Assembly (NCBI RefSeq): GCF_918797505.1
Contig: NC_092799.1
Location: forward strand, 14,470,295-14,534,294
Reading direction: 5' to 3'
Length of the DNA: 64,000 bases
From: Bemisia tabaci
Taxonomy: Eukaryota > Arthropoda > Insecta > Hemiptera > Aleyrodidae
The notes below the pieces were generated by a model. The model was given only the letters and a program-made list of their open reading frames with translations. It was not told the DNA's origin and ran no database searches. Shown here piece by piece: positions 35,801 to 47,800 of this stretch. Both the position numbers and the translations under genes were made by a program. Within the stretch, counting starts at the first letter, position 1, and each line of letters starts with the position of its first letter.

Positions 35801-38800
35801 GAACGAAACTTTTGAGCTTTTTCCCCGTTAAACGACACACCAAAATGTCTTCTTCCTCTCTCTAAGTCACCCTTAGAACTCCACAAGGACTCTTAGTTGG
35901 CACTATGATTAGTATTGACTATCTCAATATATTTCCCAACTTCACAAGTGATATTTTTCCATGGGACGAACCCATGGACCATGAAACGTCCCGTGGAGAC
36001 AAGGCCTAAGGCTTCAATTTACCTCTGATGATGGACTAACGTGGTTGATTTTGGCCTGTTTCAGCTTCGGCGACGACCCTGGAGCGATCGAAGAGGCAGA
36101 GCAACAGCATCGGTAAGCAGAGCCAGCAGAGCAACGACGAAGATGCAACAGACACCGATGATCCATCCATCGATGAGCTCTGCGCCAACAGGCCGCCAGA
36201 TGAGTACTTCAGACTCACCACCGAGGGAGACTGCCGAGATGTGGTCAGGTAATATCACTATAATCCTACTCACAGTCACAGTTTCATCCATAAACTGAGA
36301 CACATTTGCCAGCATAAACCATCAATGAAGAACATATTTAGAGACAGCACTATTAGCTATCTATCCAATTTGTCGATACTTCAAAGGAATTATTCCTGTA
36401 TTTTCTGTATTCCCAAGAACAAATCTGTCGTGCTAAGGAAGAACGGCGTATGAACACTTGAGAGTTGCCAAACTTCCTTGGATAAAATGTTTATTTTTCA
36501 GGAAGATTATGGAAATTTTTCCCTAAAATTTTCAGACGCTTTAGATCAATACAAACAAAATTATCTGAGACATTGACAGAAAAATATTCAAAAAATATCC
36601 TGAAAATTAGTGATTTGCCAGAGGAAACTTGGCAACGCCTAGAGGCTCATACGGCGTTTTCCCCCAGCTCAGCAGAAATGTAGCGTCACAAAAATATAGA
36701 TGAAAATTTACAATTGAATCCCAAGACATTTATCGTAGGATTTTCTCAAATTGTCTAAGGAGTTCTATGAGAATATTCGTTTATTCACGGATCTTGCGAA
36801 AAATCATTTGGACTTAATTTTGCAAAAATGAACTACTATTCATTGCTTTGCACAAAATAAGCATTTTTTTCGTAGGAGAACTAACAGCACCAGCACCTAC
36901 CTATGTTGTCTCCGAATTGAGCCAAAAATAGTATTTAATTTTCGCAAAATGTAGCAGTTTTGATTTGCAAGGAACTCTGTGGACCCCTTTAAATTTCCCC
37001 AAAAGGAAGAAACTTCAGTTGCAAGGACCTAGCTTCGGTTCGTACGGAATACCAAAATTTCATACCTACAGAACATAATTTTCTCGTCATAGACACCTAA
37101 CTTAGGCTGATATGACCAAAATATATAATGAATAATACGATTCTGTGTATAAATCCCAAAGATTTTGGTTATCAGAGATTGGTTCTAGTGACAAGAAACA
37201 TCGGTGAGCTGAAACGAAAACTTTTCTTTTCCACATATATCGAAGTTGTTCTCCCTCCGCGTAAATTTTGAGTGGCTCTGGGAACGGATCCTAATAAGTG
37301 ACTTTCTTTGGCTAATCGGCAACCTCAAGTCACTGCTTCTGAGCAACCGAAGGAAAGGACCGATTATTGAACTCTTCAACATCGACCTTGATCGGTAAAT
37401 TACGCATCTACCGATCAGATTAATCGGATTACCGATTTGAATTCAATAATCGGCCCTACGGTGACAAACAGAGCAACCACTCTAGAGCAATCAGCCGATA
37501 TGATCGGAAGGAGTCGTCAGAAGTAATGTGCCCGTTCACTTTGAACTCTTGAAAGGGTATTCCAATTCGACTGTGGAGGGGTAGAAAGGGGTGATTAATC
37601 TCAAATTATTAATCTCGCTTATAAGAAAAATGTGTTACTTTTCAGGGAATTTTGGCAACTTCTCTTCAATTTAAAACGTGACAAAAATACACCAGATTAA
37701 AAACCTTTGTTAGCACTCAGTCATCGAATATAGTATAAGCTAAGCCGGTTGCACAAGCCACGATGGTGGAATTTAAAAGTGGGATTAGGGTAAATATGTA
37801 ATTATGCTCTCCTTGTGAAGATTGCCGATAAAAATGCGATATACATATCTCTGAATTCGAATTCAAGACAGGCTCTCTTTAGGGATACACTTGGCGAAAA
37901 TAGGTTCTAGAAATTAGAACTCGATTAGGATTAATTGATTATTTCATTTATGTTGTCAGAAAAAGCTTTGCGTGAACAATGTTGGAGACTTTAACGAAGA
38001 AGTAGGAAAATAGGCAAAATTCTTACAGGAATAAATACTCAAACTTACCGGCTCTGGGGTACCCAAAAATCGTGAAATTTCAGGGCTGGGCAAAAAAACA
38101 AAAATGCGGTCGACTTCTTGTTTCATGATCTTCAGGACTGATTATTGAAATTTATAGACAAAGCAATAGACAAAAAAAAGAAAATAAAGCGATCCTATCA
38201 TTAAAAGCGAGTGGTTGTAATGGACAAAGGAAAATAATTATAGACGAGCTGACGTTTATGTAATAACGTTTATATATGTACGTTTATGCTCTGATTATGG
38301 GCGCGGGTTGCCAGAGAAGCTTCGGCAACAGTGTATAAGTAATAAATACAACCTATAAACCTTTTTTATATTATTAACATTATTCATAGATGTTATTCCT
38401 CAAAGCATGTTTCAATAACGAACGGCAACTCACGATGAACTTTTCCTGCTGCGGTTGGCGAGAGTCATTTTCGTCTATAGTTTTATCTATCAATTTCAAT
38501 AATCAGCCAACATGACCTGATATATCTTGATACTATTCGAATCGGGACGTGCGAATACCGCTAATGTCCATTTTTCCAGTCTAAGTTTTTTTGAGTTCAT
38601 AATACTATTAAAGAGTTAATACAACCTTAAAAGTGACGAAAGGACTCGTTTTGCGTTTAAGGGGACCCAAAGACGAATTTTAACGCCACTTTTGAGGTTG
38701 CGACCAACGTCGAAAAGCATTATAGACTCAAAAACACTTAAGACTGGAAAAATGGACATTAGCGGTGTTGTTACGTCCCGGTTTATTTACAAAAGAACTT

Positions 38801-41800
38801 CATTCAGGTAAGGCATAGAGTACATAGAGTCGTGATGTAAAAGGGTGAGCTGGCGCCACTTTTAAGCAGTTTCCAGATCCCGAATTCCGAGACTCCTGTG
38901 CGGCGCCAGGTCACTTTTTCGATACATAATCGATTGTTTGCGATACACGGGGATCCGACCGTGGAATAACTACGTATCCCACACCACCATTTTGGATCGA
39001 ATATGTATCAAAAAAGTGACCCTCATATACCGGGATCGTCGAGCAGAACATGGCGCCAGCTCTCCCATTTACATTACGACTCTATGTACTCTATGAGGTA
39101 AAGAGCTAATTCGATGGAAGTAGCCATGATGACGTGGGTGGATTACTCGACTCGGGAGCACTGGTTTTGACCCTGTTTATCACTCTGAAATGTTATGCTA
39201 GGTGTGACCAGGCAGGCGAGAACGGCGTCACCCGGCTAGCCGGCGTGCGGTGTCCGAACGGGCTCGCTTTCGATATAGATCGACAAACGTGCGATTGGAA
39301 AACGCATGTAAAAAATTGTGATAAATTAGAAAGTAAGTAGTGCTTGAATTCAAACGCAGTAAGATAACTCCGCCCGACCATTGTTATTCCCGCTTCGAGA
39401 CTGGTACCAACTTGAGCATCGTCTGATTTTCAACCTAACCTCAATGAGAGCCTCTTCTCACTCTGTCTGTCTTCGTTCGTCTGTCCCTCTCAAAGCCCGC
39501 CATTAATCAAACACCTCGATAAACTCGCTTTAATCACCCACATCATACACCGCCGTGCTATAAGCAAGAACGCCGTAAATTCATCAAGATTTTCCCGCGT
39601 TTTTTGGAACTTAGCACTTCATAAAATAAAAACCATTTTACCCATGTTCCTCAAAGTTTCAAGTTGAGTTCTTGACAGTACAGTACTTTCTCTCTATAAC
39701 GAGAACTCAAGGGACCGGCCGATTTCCTTGATATAGAGAGATTCTCGTTATAACGATAGTCGATATTTAATATAGGAAGTTCAAGGGACCGACCGATTTC
39801 CTCGTTACAGGGAGATTCTCGCTATAACGATAGTCGATATTTAATATAGGAAGTTCAAGGGACCGACCGATTTCCTCGTTACAGGGAGATTCTCGCTATA
39901 ACGATAGTCGATATTTAATATAGGAAGTTCAAGGGACCGACCGATTTCCTCGTTACAGGGAGATTCTCGTTATAACGATAGTCGATATTTAATATAGGAA
40001 GTTCAAGGGACCGACCGATTTCCTCGTTACAGGGAGATTCTCGCTATAACGATAGTCGTACAGAGAGAATTTACTGTATTTGCGAAAAAATTATGTAAAA
40101 AACTGTCTCAAGGTACCAAGTTTTTCTGCTATGATACACTGTTTCTAAAAAATTTAATGTGGCGTCTACGGCGTTTTTGCGTTGCACGGCAGTACACGAC
40201 GACTTCTGTTCACCTTTCGAGCGTTCGTCGTAATACAACCGATGCGATCATGATTTGCTGATTAAATTGATCCAAGGCTAAAATCTCGAATTGCTGTTTG
40301 AGTTTGGACGAGCTGCATATTCCAAAAATACTTAAATTTTCATAAAATAATCCCCGAAATCCATCTCAGGTGAGATTTTCTAAGTTTTTACCGCCGTGAA
40401 TAAAATTTGCATTCTCAATATCTGGAAATTTTAAGATTTCTCTTGTCTGACCTAAAAATCGGGTAGAAAGGTAAATGAATGTCTAAGATTTGAGCAAAAT
40501 CATTTCAATTGATTTCGACCTGATTCATTTGACTCCATCAATCTATTTATCAATCACGAATCTTCCAATATGAGCGTATTAAAGGAATCGAATCACGTTT
40601 AGACCATGTTACCCTCTACGTGTAACCCATGTGATCCAATTACAACAAATAAAATATATTTCATATCTTACAGAATATACTTATATTTGTATAGAGTCAG
40701 AATTAAAATATATATTTTTTTTCAAAAATTGACGTAAATTATGACACGAGTCCCTTGCGCGAGTCCCAAGCTTAACAAAAAAGTTCAGATTTTGTAGTAA
40801 ATAAAAAAACTGACAATAATAATATCCGACTCCCACGAATTAAACTCTCAATAATTTTCTATCTCCTTAATCCAAAAACGCACATTTCAAGAGATCAGGG
40901 GTCAACATGCCTCATTTCGGATTGCAATCTCACCGTGAAGCCCTCCTCTCAAGAATATTCCCTCTTGAAGTCCAGTATTTTTAAGTTATTCAGGACGAAC
41001 GCTTTAACTCATCTTCAATTCCTGTCTAACCTCTTCAAACTCTGTGCAAACATCCGAGTAACAATGGTTCAGCGAGGAGACGTCTTACTGGCCTTCTCTG
41101 TCTATTTGAATGCTCCATGTTGACTTTTTTCCCTCAGGTGTACTAAAGCTGGCATAAAACAAATTTCTTGTCCTTCTGGACTCGCTTTCGACATTGAAAA
41201 ACAGACGTGTGATTGGAAGGGTAAAGTGAACAACTGTAACCGACTGGACAGTAAGTGACACCACTTCAAGTTGGGGGGTGGATGCCAAGAGCGGTAAACG
41301 AGTAGAATCGTAGAGTTGTACAACTCCCTTGTAGCACTGATTCTTAAAATGGAATTTGCAAGAAAGCACCAAAGTTATTGTAAAAACTTCGTAGACTTTG
41401 AGAGTTGATATATTAAGGATAGGAATGAGAATTTAACAAATTGTAATTATGGAGCAGGTTTAGAGCTAGATTCAAGTGAAAAATTTCACATTAACAGTGT
41501 AGATTTTTCGCTTAGGTACAATTTTGAATTAAATATTTGAATAAATATGAATGAGTTGATTTAAATGAGAAAATTCTGAAAAGCTCTTCGACTCGCTCTC
41601 TTGAATCACTGGAAAAAAAACACATTGGATCTAGAGTCCAGATTCTTGAAAACATTGACAAGAAAAAGGACCCTTGATTCAATCAGATTTAAGCTTAAAT
41701 CAAAAGGAAATCCGCTTAAATTAAGAGGCTTGGTTCTTGATTTAAGCTTAAATCTGATTAAACCAAGAGTCCTTTTTCTTGTCAATGTTTTCAAGAGTCT

Positions 41801-44800
41801 AGATTCTAGATCCAATGTGGTTTTTTTTCCAATGATGGTCATTTTACTTGAATGTATTAACTCTTGAAAGCTATGTGGTTTTACAAGATGGTTCTAAGAG
41901 TCAGGTTACAAGGATGTAGATTTTTGTAGAGCGTAGAATGTAGTCGTCATTTTCTTTTGTAAAGAACTTGCTTCGTAGTCTCTCCCCGACCTGCATGTGT
42001 AAAATTCGTCCCATTGTCATCCGTTGAGTGAAATAAGCCGAAAAAAGCTATATTTCTGGCAAAAAAACACTTGACTGTGATTAATTTTTTTACCTTTTTT
42101 TATCGAAATTACATTGTTTAAACAGTAAAATATGTTTGAAATATGAAACCAGAGATTCAGAAACTTTCAACAAAAACCTCTGGACGTGTCCAAATGTGTT
42201 AAATTCTAATTAACACTTCTCCTAGACGATGACGAGACTTCTTTTGATTGTTGAGAACTAAGAATGTTTACTGCACCAAAGCTCACTTTTTGTAAAAAAA
42301 TCTTAAAAATTTCTGTCCTCCATTTTTTTTACGTCGACGATACGCGCACACACACACCCTCACACATAAATATTTTCCTGCCACAATGAAACCAAAATAT
42401 CTATTCAGATGTTTTTGTGTCGATTTAATTCTCGATGATGTGTTATCTGTTTGCATTAGAACTCACATTTTGAACGACGATCATTCATATTGACACCGTA
42501 ATAATTTTGATGATCATTACTATGTCTTCCATTCGTTGTATATATATACGTCTTAGTTCAGACGTCTTACTCAAGTACATTCATTTTGGCAATAATGTGA
42601 GAGAAAAATTCAGGAAAATTCATCCAATTCAGGAAAAGGTATTTTTAATGACTGCTTGATCAATCTCTATCACATGTAAATCTAATGTCACTTCTTCGAA
42701 AATCGTAGTATAAGTAGTATGTCTTTGGGAAATATGTATACGTTGCAAAATTACCGGAAGTAATTCAATCCGTCGCTAAAACAAAACGACATCAAATGAA
42801 AAGCCAATACTTTTCCATTCACACTTTTCTTGCAACGACAAGCTAACATGCATGCGAACATTCAAACTAACACTTAGCGCATGTTTTGCTTATAATATTT
42901 TATTTTACTTTAATTGCATGTTTCTAGAATGCATTGCCACTTGCTTTGAAATGTTTGATTTGTATTTTCCAGTCTTTCAAAATGTTATTTCAATATGTTT
43001 CTACGTATATTTATCTGCGAATGTATTCTAAAACACCTTAAATTTATGTTTGTGCTTGAATATTATAAACTGAAATTGTGCGGATGTATATGACATGGTG
43101 TACTTTTAGTTACATTTGATCAACAAGAATGCATATATTTTAAGTACTTGAAGTGACTCAAACCTTTAAGGTAATTCATAATATCTCATCAATCCTTTTC
43201 GCACAGTAAGTACTTTTGGGAAGTATATCCATACAGTTCAATAGAGATTGAAGGAAATTATTTTAAAATGGTTCAAATTTACCCCGATTGTTAATTTCAC
43301 TATGATATATTTTATATTAAAATCTACTTTCTCAAAAATAGGTTTTTTATTTGACCTTGACAACAAGTATAGTGGTTACCAAGAGCCTGGAATCGGAAAA
43401 AATTATTCTTAAGATACCCTGGTAAAAATTGGCAGTAGAATCTGTGTTCCAAAATAACATAAACCTACAGCCGGCTGTAAGATTCCCAATAGCTTCTATA
43501 GCCGGCTACACAATTTCAAATAGCCTTTTATAGCCGATGGTGATTAAGCAACAGCCAGGCGATAAAGTGTATGCTAAACGTTACTAATTACGGATGCTAG
43601 GACATAGCGAGTTTTTGGACTACTGCTTTCTTTTTGGGCCGTTGTATCTTGATTTATTTTGCGAAGAAAGCTCCGTACTTTTGATGAATGCCTGCTATTA
43701 CTAATATATTAGAGCGCCTTCAGTTTCGTATGATACTGTGCAATACCTCTGGTGTGAAATGATGTATGATTTCCTGTAGCCTCCTTTAGCCGGCCATAAG
43801 AATTTCTATGGTATTTTGAAACACAGCTCTTATCGCCAATTTTTACCAGGGTAATTCAGAATTTTTGAGAGATTTCTGTATTTTCTTGCATGATAAATGA
43901 AATAGTAAATCGTTGATGTTAGGTAAAAAGCAAATTATCTTTTATCAAATTGAAGCAAGAAATTAAAGCTATCGTCACTTCTTTTTGCACGGAGAAAAAA
44001 TACTTCATTCTTTGTACCAAATAGTCGGCCGAGATATATGTAGTGCAATATTTTTCGAACATGACACAACGACATGTTGTTCGCCGAACACTGATAAAAA
44101 TTTTGGAGTGATATTCTGTATCGGCGTCTTTATAGCGCCCAAAAATAGCGAGTGGTATGAATGCGAGGTGGAATCTATTCTGTTTGTGCGGTGATTTACA
44201 CTATCACGAAGCGGATTTAACTCTTTTTGCGGAGTGTCATAAGCTTTTATGGTACCAATTTCATCTCACATTCATATCACTCTAGACTTTGGGGTGTTTT
44301 ATAGACTTTCGGACAGAATTCCACTCCAAAATGTTGAACAGCGAACAGGCTTCGGCAATCATGTCTGAGGAAAATCTGCTCGCATGTGCTCGTCAAAAAA
44401 GCCACGATCCGGTGACGAGGCGTGAATAATCGATTACTATCGATATTTCTCCATTTGAAGCTATGGTAAAGAATCGATTGTTAAGGTGTTCGTTGCGAAC
44501 ACCCTGTCTATCGATCCTTTTCCATAGGTTCGAATGACGGATCATTCGACACATCGCAAAGCACGCCACGATTGTCATTCCTTATGTCCCGACGCACAGT
44601 GAATTGAGTCAATCAGAGTGATCGGACATGAAATTTTTCACTAAAACTGCAAATTTTAATGTTTAATTCATCACATTTTGAATTTTAAGGGGTGATGATG
44701 GAGAGAAATTTTACGAGGAAACCAATGGAACCACTTTCAAAATTTCAAAGTTTTGTTTAAACAGAGTTATAAGCGTTCACTGGAAAAAAAACACATTGGA

Positions 44801-47800
44801 ACTAGAGTCCAGACTCTTGAAAACATTGACAAGAAAGAGGACTCCTGACTCAATCAGATTTAAGCTTAAATCAAAAGGAAATCCGCTCAAATTAAGAGGC
44901 TAGGTTCTTGATTTATGCTTAAATCTGATTGAATCAAGAGTGTTTTTTCTTGTCGATGTCTTTAAGAGTCTGGACTCTAGATCCGATGTGTGTTTTTTTT
45001 CCAGTGTTTAAAGTTTCCAAATTTTGTCTGACCGCTCCTATTGACTCGATCCACTGTGCGATGGTGTATCTTTTCCCCGTGCGAAAGGGAGATGTAGAGT
45101 CCCTTTATACTGAGAGTCAAGACAATGTGAATCCATTTCTGATTGGTTCCCGTATTTTAGGCCTTCGCAGTGTCACAAACGGGAATAAAGATTACATTTT
45201 CACCGATTGCAAAGATTATAATCTGGAATGGACTGGGGAATTACGGGTTCGGCAAGGAACAAACGGAATGAGAGAAGGAACGGAGAAAGGAATTTGAGAA
45301 TGGGCCGATCAAAGATTACAAAAAACGTTCAGTTTCTGTAATCTTTATTCCCGTTTGTGACACTGTGAAGGCCTAAAATACGGGAACCAATCAGAAATGG
45401 ATTCACATTGTCTTGACTCACAGTATAAAGAAACTCTAGGAAGATGTAGAGAGGGCTTGGAGCTCGGATGCGGGGGGCGGATGTCTATGAGTGTTGCGTG
45501 TTTCGTGTCGGTCTTTGCTAATTGATTGCGGGTTGTGCTCACCAGAGCCTAGGAAAGTGATGCCGATCCTCAAGACTGACGAACCGGTCTGCCCGGAGGG
45601 GAAGCTCTCGTGCGGAAACGGAGAGTGCATCGAGAAGGAACTCTTCTGTAACGACAAGCCGGACTGCAAGGACGAGTCGGATGAAAACGCCTGCAGTAAG
45701 TTCCAACATCATTATTTGCCCATTTCCTTGCAATACTGCACTCAAAAAACAAGTATGGGAAGAGTGACTTACCGGCCGAGTTATGGATCATGGAGCCATA
45801 GAATATAGTTTGTGGAGCCATGCTTACAGATTCACGACCAATAAAGTATGGCTCAGAAAGCCATACAGTAGACGGTAAGTCACTTTGGTTAGAAATTTTG
45901 GATCTCCGAGCCATTTGTTATGGGTCTCAGAGTCATACCTTTTTTTGAGTGGAAGCACTGATGGCACATCAAAAAACAAGTTTTTTTTATGAAAATGATT
46001 CATTGAGAATTTGCAGGTGTTTTAAAGTGTGTGAATTTTATTTTTATAATGATACTAGTAGGAAAACTCAGTACGGAGATCCTTGGTTTCTAAATTGAGC
46101 AATCATTGGAGGAAATATTACCTAATTACCTAATCTGCTAAAATACATGTGTTTAAATGGAAAATGCCGCCAGATGATTTCATAAAGGCGGCACACTTTC
46201 TCACTTTTAAATCAATTTTTCTCCCATTTTCCATTTCAGAAAAAAATTATGAAAAATATTGCGAACTCAGGGTACTCTCAGATGAAGCAACAAAATTTTT
46301 GTATGCAAATACTCCATTGAGACGCTTGGAGGAAAAGACGCATGAGGGCAGTTTTTGAAAAAATTGAGATATTCATGAAATCGACTAAAATCTAGTTTGA
46401 AAATACTTTCTGTGAAAAATCCGTAAACTAACATCCAAACGAAAAAAAGCGAAGAGTGAGTTCAAATTTCATTGTCACCATGAGGCTCCATATAATTTTG
46501 AAACTTTAGACAAGTATACGTTAGTAAAGCCCAAGTAATACTATACTGTTGTGCTAAGGAAGAACGCCGTATGAACATCCGATAGTTGCCAAATTTCCTT
46601 CGATACAAGGTTTATTTTTGAGGAAACTTATGAATATTTTTCTTTGAAATTTTCAGGGGCTTTAGGGAAAATTGCGAACAAAATTATCTGAAAAATTGGA
46701 AGAAAAATAGTCATATATTTACGAGGAAATTTGTGTTTTATCAGAGGAAATGTAGCGACACTTGAAGGTTCATACGGCGTTCTTCCTCAGCACGGCAGTA
46801 TAGTGGTCCAGTGTTTGAATGAACAGTTCAAGTTCTAGAAGGAATAAGAAAAATGCCTTGGATTGTAAGTTTTTCCTTGTGCTTGTACCACGAGGAAAAT
46901 GAACGAATTGAAGAGGATCATCTGATGTTTTTATTTTATTTTTATTTTAGCCGTGGAGCTGGACCCCAACCGTGCCCCCGACTGCGACCCAACCCAGTGC
47001 ACATTACCGGACTGTTTCTGCTCTGCCGATGGAACCAGGATCCCTGGAAACATCGAGCCAAACCAGGTAATTAATTAAACTGTCAATTATTTTCGTGCTC
47101 ATGACCTCTCCTCCCCGCCCATCACTCGCCACGAGTCTCCATTCGATGTTGTCGGATTGCACGGAAAAGAATTCAGTTCCGAAAGTTAGTACAGCACACC
47201 CACACTGCCGTGCCGAGGAAGAACGCCGCTTGAACATTCGAGAGTTGCCAAATTTCAATGGATAAAATGTTTATTTTTCAGGAAAAGTATGAATATTTTT
47301 CCTTGAAATTTTCAGACACTTTAGATCAAATTACAAACAAAATTATCGGAGACGTTTAAAGAGAAAATATCCATAACTCTCCTTCGAAATAAACATTTCA
47401 TTCGAGGGAATCTGGCAACTCTCGCATGTTCATGCGGCGTTTTTCCTCAGCTTGGCAGAGTGGGTTTGTTACCGAATATGAACCGGTTAAGTAATCTCCA
47501 TTCTTATACAAGGTGTATCTTCAGTATTAATTGTGGAGAACGATTTGAGAGTCGATTGATCAACTGATAATTTCTGGATTTAGGATGTTTCTCTTGAATT
47601 TTCAAACATCACACCATGCTGCAGTTTGTCAAGTATCTATAAATTAAATGACCAAGAAATATGTTAAATTCTCGTGGTTTTAAAAGTACGTCTCAGGTGA
47701 ATATCGCACATCGTTTAGCCTTTTGATTTGCGATTCTCACTCGGGGCGTATACTTTTAAAGTTATTTCAAAATGTTTCCGGGTCAAATTGTATTCATAAA

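Noticed and set aside
39681..40076. CRISPR-like array
   Set aside because: The 74-bp units are contiguous tandem copies without unique spacers, inside a transposon, in a eukaryotic intron.
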